63,468 nt of DNA from Bradyrhizobium lablabi (lineage in GTDB: Bacteria > Pseudomonadota > Alphaproteobacteria > Rhizobiales > Xanthobacteraceae): assembly GCF_001440475.1 (NCBI RefSeq), contig NZ_LLYB01000071.1:246631-310098 (forward strand). Direction: 5' to 3'. Below are positions 25,674 through 33,715 of the stretch, in pieces. The notes beneath the pieces are model-generated. The model made no database searches. It was given only the letters and a program-made list of their open reading frames with translations, and was not told the DNA's origin. A program made the position numbers and the translations under genes. The stretch's first letter is position 1; each line of letters opens with the position of its first letter.

Positions 25674-26152
25674 CAGATCAACTCCTCGGTGCAGGCCGCC
25701 AGCGTGACGACGACATCGACGCTGGCCGACCAGTACGATCCGTCCGAGAGCTTTGCGATCGCCACGATCTTCTGGCTGTCGGCGAGGCGGACGCGGGTCG
25801 ATACCTGCGCGCGCCCGGCATGCGGACCCAGATAAAAATTGCCGATGTTCGGCTGCGGGTTCTTTTCGTTGAAGACGTGGATACTTGCGACGTGATCCTC
25901 AGGCGCCATCGGGCTGTCGACGCTGACCGTCATCGGCACCGTATTGCCGTTCTCGACCAGCGGCGGGATGTCTAGCTTGACCTTGCCCGTCTTCACCGCG
26001 GCGCCATTGGTCACGTTGCGGATGGCGGAGGCGAGCATCGCGGGTGTCGCCTCGGCGGGTCGGACCGTGACGATGGGGACGGCGCCGGCCACGGCGACGC
26101 CTCCGGCGAGGCCGAGGAATCGGCGGCGTGTGGTGTCGGGTCGTAATTGCAT
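25673..26152 (-). CDS. soxY: thiosulfate oxidation carrier protein SoxY, unusual C-terminus
   Basis: A 159-residue protein with a twin-arginine leader (RRRFLGLAGG, residues 9-18), as expected for the SoxYZ carrier. The core is SoxY-like (GKVKLDIPPLVENGNTVPM near 57). Classical SoxY ends in GGCGG, the flexible arm whose cysteine holds the substrate. Here the protein ends VTLAACTEELI, so Cys154 is kept but is flanked by alanines and followed by five extra residues, two of them acidic. Either this is a divergent carrier subtype or the arm docks with different partners. The gene is nine bases downstream of soxX. Confidence 0.9.
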   Translation of the reverse strand: MQLRPDTTRRRFLGLAGGVAVAGAVPIVTVRPAEATPAMLASAIRNVTNGAAVKTGKVKLDIPPLVENGNTVPMTVSVDSPMAPEDHVASIHVFNEKNPQPNIGNFYLGPHAGRAQVSTRVRLADSQKIVAIAKLSDGSYWSASVDVVVTLAACTEELI

Positions 26153-26161
26153 CGCGTCTTC

Positions 26162-26620
26162 CTATTCGCGCAGCGTCACGAGATACGCCACGATGTCTTC
26201 GATCTGTTCCGCCGACAGGATCGGCTTGTCGCGCCATACCGCTCCGACGCGTTGAAGGCCGTCGAGTCGGTAGTAGGACGGCATGATCGTCTCGGCATTG
26301 AGGCGCGACGCATCCACCAGGCGGAGCCGTAGTTGACCTTCCGACCAGCGGCGGCCGGAACCGGAAAGGTCGGGCGCCAGGTCGCCCTGGAATTTCTGTT
26401 CGGGAAATGGGCCGCTGTGGCAGAGGATGCAAGTGCTGGAACGTTCCACCACAAGTGCTCGCCCTCGCGTTGCGTCCCCGGCTCTGCCCGTCAACGACTG
26501 CGGAATAGCGTCGCCATCGACGGAATAGCCACGAAGTTCCGTCGCGGCAGCCAGGCCGGGCAGGGCGAGCAGGACCCCGGCAATGATGTGGGCCGACGTG
26601 AGATAGCTGAGTCTAGCCAA
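26162..26620 (-). CDS. soxX: sulfur oxidation c-type cytochrome SoxX
   Basis: A monoheme cytochrome, 152 residues if it starts at the TTG at 26620. That start overlaps the stop of the upstream flavocytochrome gene, has GGAAG upstream, and gives a proper signal peptide (AGVLLALPGLAAA). The heme site is Cys64-Cys67-His68 (CILCH), with a methionine ligand probably in AETIMPSYYR. Longer ATG starts at 26728 or 26779 would place unlikely sequence before the leader. It forms the SoxAX complex with SoxA. Confidence 0.85.
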   Translation of the reverse strand: MARLSYLTSAHIIAGVLLALPGLAAATELRGYSVDGDAIPQSLTGRAGDATRGRALVVERSSTCILCHSGPFPEQKFQGDLAPDLSGSGRRWSEGQLRLRLVDASRLNAETIMPSYYRLDGLQRVGAVWRDKPILSAEQIEDIVAYLVTLRE

Positions 26621-27893
26621 AGACTTCCGCCGTAATGGTCGTAAACCAGGATTGCGCGTAGTCAGCTTCGCGCGCGCGGAATTCGCGGGGTACGTCCGCC
26701 GGGCTGACGCCGCCGGCGCCTTCGACATCGGCCAGCACGCCGTTCTTAGGCTGGTAGACGCCGGCCACCGAGATGCCATAGCCGGGAGCCGCGAGGCTGT
26801 AGCAGGTATTGATCAGCTTTGGCGAAGCAGGCGTGCCACCCGACAGCAGCGTCGCGATCGCCGCCGCGCAGACCTTGGCCTGTGCGTTTGCGGAAAATGC
26901 CGATTTCGGCATGGCGCCGGCGAGACAGGCATCGCCGATGACATGGATGTTCGGCGCCGATTTCGATTCGAAGGTGACGGGGTCAATCGCGCACCAGCCG
27001 GTGTTGTCGGTGGCGCCGGCTGACGTCGCGATACGGCCGGCCCGCTGCGGCGGAATGACGTTGGCCACTTGCGCGGTGTGATTGCCGAAATCGGTGATCA
27101 GCGTGTTGGTCGCGGGATCGACGGCGTTAACCTTGCCGCCCTGCGACAGCGAAACCCATTCGACCATACCAGGATAGAACTCCTTCCAGGCATTCTGGAA
27201 CAGGCGCTGCTTGGAGAAGGTGTCCTTGGCATCGAGGATGATCAGCTTCGAGCGCGGCTTCTTGGTTTTCAGATAATGCGCAATCAGGCAGGCGCGTTCG
27301 TAAGGTCCGGGCGGACAGCGGAACGGATTGGCGGGCGCTGATATCACCACCAGGCCGCCATCCTCCATCGCCTCGAGCTGCTTGCGCAGCAACAGCGTCT
27401 GCTCGCCGGCCTTCCAGGCGTGCGGCATCTTCGAAGCCGCGGCTTCGTCGTAGCCCTGCAGCGCGTCGTAGCGCAGATCGACGCCGGGCGAGAGCACCAG
27501 CCGGTCATAGCCGAGCGAGGTGCCGTCGGCGAGGGTGACGGTTCGCGCCGCGCCATCGACGCCGGTCGCTGCCTGCGCCACCACGGTCGCGCCGCCGGCG
27601 GCGATCTTGTCATAGCCGAATTGCTGCTGCTCGATCGAACGCAGCCCGGCGATGACGTTGTTGCTGAACGGGCAGGCGGTGAAGGTCTTGTTCGGCTCGA
27701 CCAGCGTGACCTGCAATTTCGGATCGATCTGCTTGAGGGCGCGCGCACAACTCGCACCGCCAAAACCGCCGCCGATCACGACGACACGCGCGGCGGCTTG
27801 CGCGAACGCGGGTAGGGGAAACGTCAGGGCCGTTGCAGCGGCCGCGCTGGCGCCGAAGAATTCCCGGCGGCTGATGCGATGGCTGATACCCAT
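26613..27893 (-). CDS. fccB: flavocytochrome c sulfide dehydrogenase flavoprotein subunit (FccB/SoxF)
   Basis: A 426-residue periplasmic flavoprotein with a twin-arginine leader (SRREFFGASAAA, residues 8-19). The FAD fingerprint is VVVIGGGFGGASCA near 37. Cysteines that could form the redox disulfide are in FRCPPGPYERA and INTCYSLAAPGYG. It oxidises sulfide to sulfur and passes electrons to its cytochrome partner, probably the adjacent small cytochrome. The ATG at 27893 follows GGGGGCC; a longer frame to 27932 is not needed. Its stop overlaps soxX. Confidence 0.9.
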   Translation of the reverse strand: MGISHRISRREFFGASAAAATALTFPLPAFAQAAARVVVIGGGFGGASCARALKQIDPKLQVTLVEPNKTFTACPFSNNVIAGLRSIEQQQFGYDKIAAGGATVVAQAATGVDGAARTVTLADGTSLGYDRLVLSPGVDLRYDALQGYDEAAASKMPHAWKAGEQTLLLRKQLEAMEDGGLVVISAPANPFRCPPGPYERACLIAHYLKTKKPRSKLIILDAKDTFSKQRLFQNAWKEFYPGMVEWVSLSQGGKVNAVDPATNTLITDFGNHTAQVANVIPPQRAGRIATSAGATDNTGWCAIDPVTFESKSAPNIHVIGDACLAGAMPKSAFSANAQAKVCAAAIATLLSGGTPASPKLINTCYSLAAPGYGISVAGVYQPKNGVLADVEGAGGVSPADVPREFRAREADYAQSWFTTITAEVFG

Positions 27894-27903
27894 GCCGGCC
27901 CCC

Positions 27904-28200
27904 TTACTTCTGTGCCGCGAGCCACGCCGCAATCGCGCGCACCTCGTCGTCCGAAAAACCCTTGGCGATGCGGTTCATCACCGTGGCGGGAATCGAGCCG
28001 TCGCGAAATCCGGTCATCGCGGTCACGATCTCATTGGCGTCGCGGCCGTACAGCCGCGTAACGGGCGAGCCTGCCGCTGCATTCGACGAGTGACAGCCGG
28101 AGCAGGATGCCACGCCGGGTGGAGGTTCGGAAGCCGCAAGCAGCGGCGTACTCCACGCCATGGCCATGGTAACTGCGGTCGCGACACACAACGCTTTCAT
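27904..28200 (-). CDS. small c-type cytochrome, probable flavocytochrome c partner (FccA/SoxE-like)
   Basis: A 98-residue exported cytochrome with a leader ending near LLAAS (residue 24) and one heme site, Cys33-Cys36-His37 (CSGCH). A methionine ligand may lie in IPATVMNRIAKGF. The gene is ten bases upstream of fccB, which makes it the likely electron acceptor for the sulfide dehydrogenase. The monoheme form is shorter than the diheme FccA of some phototrophs. The ATG at 28200 has GGAG upstream; a TTG six bases earlier is less likely. Confidence 0.85.
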   Translation of the reverse strand: MKALCVATAVTMAMAWSTPLLAASEPPPGVASCSGCHSSNAAAGSPVTRLYGRDANEIVTAMTGFRDGSIPATVMNRIAKGFSDDEVRAIAAWLAAQK

Positions 28201-28220
28201 CAGCAATCTCCGAAAAGGAG

Positions 28221-28249
28221 AGCGGCGGCCCCGGAGTGAGGCCGCCGCT
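28221..28249. terminator. strong GC hairpin between the molybdoenzyme and cytochrome genes
   Basis: A ten-base perfect stem (AGCGGCGGCC and GGCCGCCGCT) encloses a nine-base loop. On the plus strand it is followed by CGCTTTT, and on the minus strand by CTCCTTTT. It lies between the minus-strand iorB-like stop and the cytochrome gene. It could terminate or attenuate the iorAB transcript so that the sox genes are expressed separately or less. Confidence 0.6.
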
Positions 28250-28257
28250 CGCTTTTA

Positions 28258-30462
28258 TCAGGCGAACGTGATGTTTTGGTCTTTCAGCGGCACCGAACGT
28301 ATGCGTTTGCCGGTCGCCGCGAAATAGGCGTTGAGCACGGCGGGCGCGGCGACGCCGATGGTCGGCTCGCCAACACCGCCCCAGAAGCCACCGCTTGGCA
28401 CCATCACGCATTCCACCTTCGGCATCTCGGCAATGCGCATGGAGTTGTAGGTGTCGAAGTTGGTCTGCTCCATCTTGCCGTCCTTCACCGTGCAGCCGCC
28501 GTAGAACAGCGCGGACAGGCCGTAGACAAAGGAGCCCGCGATCTGCCGCTCGACCTGCGCCGGATTGACGATGTAGCCGGGATCGGTGGAAGCGACGATA
28601 CGGTGCACCTTGATCTTGTTGCCGTCGGTGACGGAGATTTCGGCAGCACCCGCGACATAGCTGCCGTAGCCCATCACCTGCGCAATCCCGCGATAGACGC
28701 CTTGCGGCGCGGGCTTGCCCCAGCCGATCTTCTCGGCCACCGCGTTGAGCACGGCGAGATGCTTGGGATGCTTGCTCATCAGCTTGCGGCGGAATTCCAC
28801 CGGATCCTGGCCGACCGAATGCGCCAGCTCATCCATGAAGCATTCCATGTAGATCGCATTCTGGTTGACGTTGACGCCGCGCCAGAAGCCGGGCGGAACG
28901 TGCGGATTGCGCATGGAATGCTCGATCAGCAGGTTCGGCACGGAGTAGCCGATCGCAGCATCACCGGACGGACTGAGGCCCTGGAATGCAGCCGTATCCA
29001 TGCCGTTCACCAGCGCCGCCGGACGCACGGTGTAGATGATCGACTGGCCGGACAATCGCACATGCAGCGCCGTGAGATTGTTCTCGGCATCGAAGGCGCC
29101 GGTCAGCTTGCATTGCGTGACCGGATGGAACTTGCCTTGCGCCATGTCCTCTTCACGCGACCACAACAGCTTGACCGGCGTGCCCGGCATTTCCTTGGCG
29201 ATGAGAACCGCCTGCCGGACATAATCGGTCATGCCGCGGCGGCCGAAGCCGCCGCCGAGGATGTGCTTGTGCACCTCGCATTTTTCGGCCGGCAGGCCCG
29301 AGGCTTCCAGGGTGGCGGCGAACGCCGCTTCGCCGTTCTGCGTGCCGCACCAGACCTCGCATTTATCAGGCGTATAGAGCGCGGTGGCGTTCATCGGCTC
29401 CATCGTGGCATGGTTCTGGTAGGGATAGTTGTAGACCGCCTCGACCTTCTTGACGGCCGAGCCGATCGCCGCCTTGGCGTCGCCGTTCTGGTTGCCGATA
29501 AAGGCCGGCTGGGAATTGTCGAGACCCTCGGCCAGCCATTTGGCGATCGACTCGCTGGAGACCTTAGCGTTATCACCTTCGTCCCAGGTGATCGGCAGCG
29601 CATCGAGCGCGGTCTTGGCGTGCCACCAGGTATCGGCGACGACAGCGACCGCGCTGTCGCCGACCTTCACCACCTTCTTGACGCCCTTCATGCCGGCGAC
29701 CTTGGCCTCGTCGTAGCTCTTCAGCTTGCTGCCGAAGACCGGTGCGTCCTTGATCGCGGCGTTGAGCATGCCGGGCAGCTTGACGTCGACGCCGTAGATC
29801 ATTGCGCCTGTCGTCTTGTCGACGGTGTCGAGCCGCTTGACGCCCTTGCCGGCGATCTTCCAGTCCTTCGGATCCTTCAGCTTCACGTCGGCGTCGGCGG
29901 GCGGCGTGAGCTTCGCCGCGGCTTCAACCACCTTGCCGTAGGTCGTGGTCTTGCCCGACGGCGTATGGGTGATGACGCTGTTGGCCGCGGTGCATTCCGA
30001 GACCGGGACCTTCCACTCGTTCGCGGCGGCCTGCACCAGCATCATGCGTGCGGTGGCGCCGCCCTTGCGGACATATTCCTGGCTGGTGCGGATGCCGCGG
30101 CTGCCGCCAGTCGAGAAATCGCCCCAGGCGCGCTTGCGTGCGACACTTTGACCCGGCGTTGGATATTCGGTGACCACCTTCGACCAGTCGCATTCGAGCT
30201 CTTCGGCGACGAGCTGGGCGAGGCCGGTGAGGGTGCCCTGGCCCATTTCCGAGCGGGCGATGCGAATCACGGTCGTGTCGTCGGGGCGGATCACCACCCA
30301 GACATTGACTTCGGGCGAGCCGTCGGCGGCGCGGACGACCTGCGGTCCGCCGAAGGGAATATCGAGACCGATCGCGAGGCCGGCGCCGGCAGCAGCGGTG
30401 CCGATCACAAAGGCGCGGCGGTTGAGCTTGAGATTGGAATTGGGCATGACGTGCTGATTCAT
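28258..30462 (-). CDS. iorB: molybdopterin-dependent oxidoreductase large subunit (isoquinoline 1-oxidoreductase beta-like)
   Basis: A 734-residue periplasmic enzyme of the single-chain IorB class, with a twin-arginine leader at Arg15-Arg16 (NRRAFVIG). Molybdopterin-site stretches include GGGFGRRG, GFWRGVNVNQN and the C-terminal GGVGEPTIGVAAPAV, whose glutamate is in the position of the catalytic base. The class oxidises aldehydes or N-heterocycles, and the substrate here is unknown. GAGGGGGAT precedes the ATG. It follows the [2Fe-2S] subunit by ten bases. A separate cytochrome downstream could accept its electrons. Confidence 0.85.
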   Translation of the reverse strand: MNQHVMPNSNLKLNRRAFVIGTAAAGAGLAIGLDIPFGGPQVVRAADGSPEVNVWVVIRPDDTTVIRIARSEMGQGTLTGLAQLVAEELECDWSKVVTEYPTPGQSVARKRAWGDFSTGGSRGIRTSQEYVRKGGATARMMLVQAAANEWKVPVSECTAANSVITHTPSGKTTTYGKVVEAAAKLTPPADADVKLKDPKDWKIAGKGVKRLDTVDKTTGAMIYGVDVKLPGMLNAAIKDAPVFGSKLKSYDEAKVAGMKGVKKVVKVGDSAVAVVADTWWHAKTALDALPITWDEGDNAKVSSESIAKWLAEGLDNSQPAFIGNQNGDAKAAIGSAVKKVEAVYNYPYQNHATMEPMNATALYTPDKCEVWCGTQNGEAAFAATLEASGLPAEKCEVHKHILGGGFGRRGMTDYVRQAVLIAKEMPGTPVKLLWSREEDMAQGKFHPVTQCKLTGAFDAENNLTALHVRLSGQSIIYTVRPAALVNGMDTAAFQGLSPSGDAAIGYSVPNLLIEHSMRNPHVPPGFWRGVNVNQNAIYMECFMDELAHSVGQDPVEFRRKLMSKHPKHLAVLNAVAEKIGWGKPAPQGVYRGIAQVMGYGSYVAGAAEISVTDGNKIKVHRIVASTDPGYIVNPAQVERQIAGSFVYGLSALFYGGCTVKDGKMEQTNFDTYNSMRIAEMPKVECVMVPSGGFWGGVGEPTIGVAAPAVLNAYFAATGKRIRSVPLKDQNITFA

Positions 30463-30472
30463 GACATCCCCC

Positions 30473-30922
30473 TCAAGCGCTTGCGGCGGCGTGGATCGCC
30501 TCGCGGACCTGCTGGAAGGTCCCGCAACGGCAGATATTGGTGATGGCCTCGTCGATGTCCTTGTCGGTCGGCTTCGGCTTTTCCTTGAGCAGCGCTGCGA
30601 CCGCCATGATCATGCCGGCCTGACAATAGCCGCATTGCGGCACATCATTGGCGACCCAGGCCTGCTGCACCTTGTGCAGCGTGCCGCCACTGGCGAGACC
30701 CTCGATCGTGGTGATCTGCTTGCCGACCGCCTCGCTGACGGTGACGCCGCAGGAGCGCATCGCGACGCCATCGATGTGCACGGTGCAGGCGCCGCATTGT
30801 GCAATGCCGCATCCATATTTGGTGCCGGTCAGTCCGACATTCTCCCTGATTGCCCAGAGCAGCGGGGTGTCGTCTTCGACATCCACATTGATTGCCTTGC
30901 CGTTGATTGTGAGGTTTGCCAT
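30473..30922 (-). CDS. iorA: [2Fe-2S] subunit of a molybdenum oxidoreductase (IorA-like)
   Basis: A 149-residue two-cluster iron-sulfur protein. The N-terminal cluster uses Cys38, 43, 46 and 58 ([10 protein letters not shown]), and the C-terminal cluster uses Cys97, 100, 131 and 133 (QCGYC and CRCG). It serves the large subunit encoded next to it and is probably exported with it through Tat. AAGGGGAT precedes the ATG at 30922; the frame to 30949 is longer but less likely. It is the first gene of the minus-strand unit that continues into the sulfide and thiosulfate genes. Confidence 0.88.
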   Translation of the reverse strand: MANLTINGKAINVDVEDDTPLLWAIRENVGLTGTKYGCGIAQCGACTVHIDGVAMRSCGVTVSEAVGKQITTIEGLASGGTLHKVQQAWVANDVPQCGYCQAGMIMAVAALLKEKPKPTDKDIDEAITNICRCGTFQQVREAIHAAASA

Positions 30923-31086
30923 CGCGTATCCCCTTTTCGCTCCATCCACCGAGGGAGCTGCGCGCGGAAGATGGCCCGCAACTTGGAATAGTTCAAATCA
31001 AGAAAACGCGTTTTTCCAACGGATGAAAATTGATCGGCCGGTGTTTCGGCGGGTCGGGCACGGTCGTGCCCATCGGCGCGGCCGGG

Positions 31087-31545
31087 CTATTCTAGGCTAT
31101 CGAGACGTTCGTTCAGCGTCTTCAAGGTCCGGCTTGCCGCGGCAAGCTCGTTGGGCGTGATCCCCTTGGCCAGCGCATTGGCCCACGGTGCCTGCAAATT
31201 CGTGGCCGCCGAAAAGGCATCCTGCCCACGCCGGGTCAGCGCGACGAGATGAGCGCGGCGGTGATTTGGGTTGGGGCGCAGCTCGATGAGGCCATCGTCC
31301 CGCATCTCGTTGACGATGCGCTGAACGCCCTGGCGATTAAGCCCCATGCTCCGCGCCAACCACGCCACCGGTTGCAGGCTTGGCGAAAGGGCGATCGCGC
31401 CCAGCACCTGCCAGCGCGCGCTGGTCAGGCCGAGGTCGGCCACCAGGCGGTCGCCGGCCGCGAGCAGGCGTCCGTTGAGCCGGAACACCGCCAGTACCAA
31501 GTCGGTCAGGGCCTCGCCGCCGGGGGTATGTCGCTTTGTTGCCAT
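31087..31545 (-). CDS. MarR family transcriptional regulator
   Basis: A 152-residue winged-helix protein with LARSMGLNRQGVQRIVNEMRDD as recognition region (first part near residue 64) and the wing RPNPNHRRAHLVALT. It is divergent from the DUF1772 membrane protein gene, and a palindrome lies between them. Local or self regulation is therefore likely. The ATG at 31545 or 31563 may be used; the later one fits the family better. Confidence 0.85.
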   Translation of the reverse strand: MATKRHTPGGEALTDLVLAVFRLNGRLLAAGDRLVADLGLTSARWQVLGAIALSPSLQPVAWLARSMGLNRQGVQRIVNEMRDDGLIELRPNPNHRRAHLVALTRRGQDAFSAATNLQAPWANALAKGITPNELAAASRTLKTLNERLDSLE

Positions 31546-31565
31546 TTGACTACTAGTACCCAAAA

Positions 31566-31581
31566 TGACAATATGTTGTCA
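31566..31581. promoter_or_regulatory. candidate MarR operator
   Basis: TGACAATATGTTGTCA has perfect six-base arms, TGACAA and TTGTCA, around TATG. It lies in the 63-base gap between the marR-like start and the DUF1772 gene start, where a bound repressor would cover both promoters. Confidence 0.6.
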
Positions 31582-31608
31582 ATTAGCAAACGATATGTGG
31601 AGTAACTC

Positions 31609-32037
31609 ATGTTTGCAGGACAGCTAGCGGCGATCGTCGCCGCGGCATTCGCCGGCGCCGCGTTTTTCATCAATTTCGCCGAACAGCCGGCGCGCCTCGG
31701 CCTCGATGACCGGAACCTGCTGAAGCAGTGGAAGCCAAGCTACGCGCGCGGTTTCATGATGCAGGCGAGCTGCGCGGTGATTTCAGGCGTGCTCGGCCTG
31801 ATCGCGGCGTGGCTGACGCGGGACTGGCGCTGGATCGTCGGCGCGGTGCTCATTCTCGCCAACTGGCCGTATACGCTGATCGGCATCATGCCGACCAACC
31901 GCGCGCTCGGCGCGATTGACGAGAAGGACGCCGGCCCGCAATCACGTGCGCTGATCGTGAAGTGGGGAGGGTTGCACGCGGTCAGAACGGGGCTCGGGAT
32001 CGCGGCGACGCTGGCCTATCTGTGGGCGCTCAACTAA
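31609..32037 (+). CDS. DUF1772 (anthrone oxygenase-like) membrane protein
   Basis: A 142-residue protein with four hydrophobic helices, and [11 protein letters not shown] near residue 23 together with [16 protein letters not shown], as in DUF1772 proteins. Fungal relatives include anthrone oxygenases; bacterial roles are unknown. The divergent MarR regulator and the convergent MFS exporter suggest part of a response to a toxic aromatic compound. Confidence 0.75.
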   Translation: MFAGQLAAIVAAAFAGAAFFINFAEQPARLGLDDRNLLKQWKPSYARGFMMQASCAVISGVLGLIAAWLTRDWRWIVGAVLILANWPYTLIGIMPTNRALGAIDEKDAGPQSRALIVKWGGLHAVRTGLGIAATLAYLWALN

Positions 32038-32050
32038 GCAGCAACGGCCT

Positions 32051-33442
32051 TCACGGTTTGTCTGAGCCTACGGTCAAACGCAAAAAACTCATCAGGCTGC
32101 CGAGCGCGGCAAATCCGGCTCCGAGCGCCAGCGCCACCGTCGCGCCGTTGTGGCCGGCCAGCGCGAAGCATAGGGCGGCGAGCGCCGCGCCGAGGGTTTG
32201 TCCGGTCAGGCGCGCTGTTGCGACGATGCCGCTCGCGCTCCCACTGCGATGCGGCGGCGCGCTCGACATCAGCGCCCGCAAATTGGGCGTCTGAAAAAAG
32301 CCGAAGCCGATGCCGCAGATCACGGTGCGCCAGACGATACTGGCAATGCCGGGGTCCGGCGGCAACGTCGCCAGCAGCGCCATGCCGACGCCGAGCAGCA
32401 CCAGCCCGAGGCCGCCGAGGATGCCGACCGGATAGCGATCGGAGAGCCGGCCGCCGATCGGCGCCATGATCGCCACCACCAGCGGCCAGGGCGTCATGAA
32501 GAAGCCGGTCTCCACCTGTGAGCGGTGCAGCACGTCCTCGAAATAGAACGGCAGCGACACGAAAGCCAATCCCTGCACGGCGAATGCGCAGACGGACGTG
32601 GCGGCCGACAGCGCGAACATCGGCCGCCGGAACAGGTCGATCGGCAACATCGGCGCCGGATGGTCCTGATATCTGCGGGTAATGGTCCAGCCGAGGGCTA
32701 ATGCAACGCCAAGCGTGAGCCCGACCAGGACGGGCGGGACCTGATGCGCCGCGCCGCCAATGCCGATGATGAAGAGGCCGAGGCAGCTTGCGGTCAGCGC
32801 GGCGCTGGCAAAATCGAACGCGTGCTTTGCGCGCGGCGTTTTTGGCAGGGTCTTGAGACCGATCCAGATCGCGATCACGCCGAAGGGGATGTTGATCGCG
32901 AACAGCCAGGGCCACGTTCCGATCGCAAGGATTGCTGAGGCAATGGTCGGGCCGAACGTGAATGCTGTTCCGACCACCAGCGCGTTATGTCCGAAGCCAC
33001 GGCCCAGCATGCGGGTCGGGTAGACGAAGCGGACCAGCGCCGCATTCACGCTCATGATGCCGCTGGCGCCCAGCCCCTGCAGCGCCCGGGCCGCCGTCAA
33101 GCTGGGCAGCGACCATGCCAGGGCGCAGCCGAGGGAAGCCGCCGTGAACAGGATGAGGCCGCCGATATAGATTCGCTCGTGGCCGACGATTTCGCCGAGC
33201 GCGCCGAGCGGCAACAGCGTCGCCACCAGCGCGATCTGGTAGATGTTGACCACCCAGACCACGTCGGCCGGGCTGACCTGGAGGTCGGCCGCAATCGCGG
33301 GAAGCGCGATGTTCGCGATCGCCGTATCCAGCGAAGCCAGCGCCAGCGCGGTAAAGATCGCCGCGACCGCCCAGCGGCGAAGTTCCGGGGGTAAGCCGTC
33401 GATGGGCGCGGCTGATGGCTTTGCGGTTGCATCTGCGGACAT
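32051..33442 (-). CDS. MFS multidrug-type transporter
   Basis: A 463-residue inner-membrane carrier with about 12-14 helices. It has the DHA-type motif DTAIANIALPAIA near residue 39, and GLGASGIMSVNAALVR near 122. The ATG at 33442 follows GGAGAG; the longer frame to 33634 would add 64 residues of arginine-rich non-membrane sequence. It is likely a proton-driven exporter, substrate unknown. It faces the DUF1772 gene, 13 bases apart. The 273-base gap upstream of it carries no gene. Confidence 0.85.
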   Translation of the reverse strand: MSADATAKPSAAPIDGLPPELRRWAVAAIFTALALASLDTAIANIALPAIAADLQVSPADVVWVVNIYQIALVATLLPLGALGEIVGHERIYIGGLILFTAASLGCALAWSLPSLTAARALQGLGASGIMSVNAALVRFVYPTRMLGRGFGHNALVVGTAFTFGPTIASAILAIGTWPWLFAINIPFGVIAIWIGLKTLPKTPRAKHAFDFASAALTASCLGLFIIGIGGAAHQVPPVLVGLTLGVALALGWTITRRYQDHPAPMLPIDLFRRPMFALSAATSVCAFAVQGLAFVSLPFYFEDVLHRSQVETGFFMTPWPLVVAIMAPIGGRLSDRYPVGILGGLGLVLLGVGMALLATLPPDPGIASIVWRTVICGIGFGFFQTPNLRALMSSAPPHRSGSASGIVATARLTGQTLGAALAALCFALAGHNGATVALALGAGFAALGSLMSFLRLTVGSDKP

Positions 33443-33715
33443 TCGTTCGGGCTCTCCACGCCTAAAGGGGCGGTCGCGCCCAGAGCGGCGTGTACTACGG
33501 ACGCGGCGCAAGCCACAGACACACCGCTGCATGATGCATATGCGAAGGGAGGGGCGGCCCGCCGCGCCATATCCGCGCGCCGACTTTCGGATACCTTTCC
33601 GCCTGCCGGGCGATCGACTAGGCTTGGGGTGCACAGCGACCGCAGTTTTACAAAAAGACGGTCACCGGCGAGGGAAAACGCTTTGGACGGACTGGCGAGC
33701 CGGCGCGGCGAAGTC

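Noticed and set aside
28276..30543. 755-residue plus-strand frame opposite the molybdoenzyme
   Set aside because: The length comes from GC bias. The minus strand has a Tat leader, molybdopterin motifs and a ribosome site.
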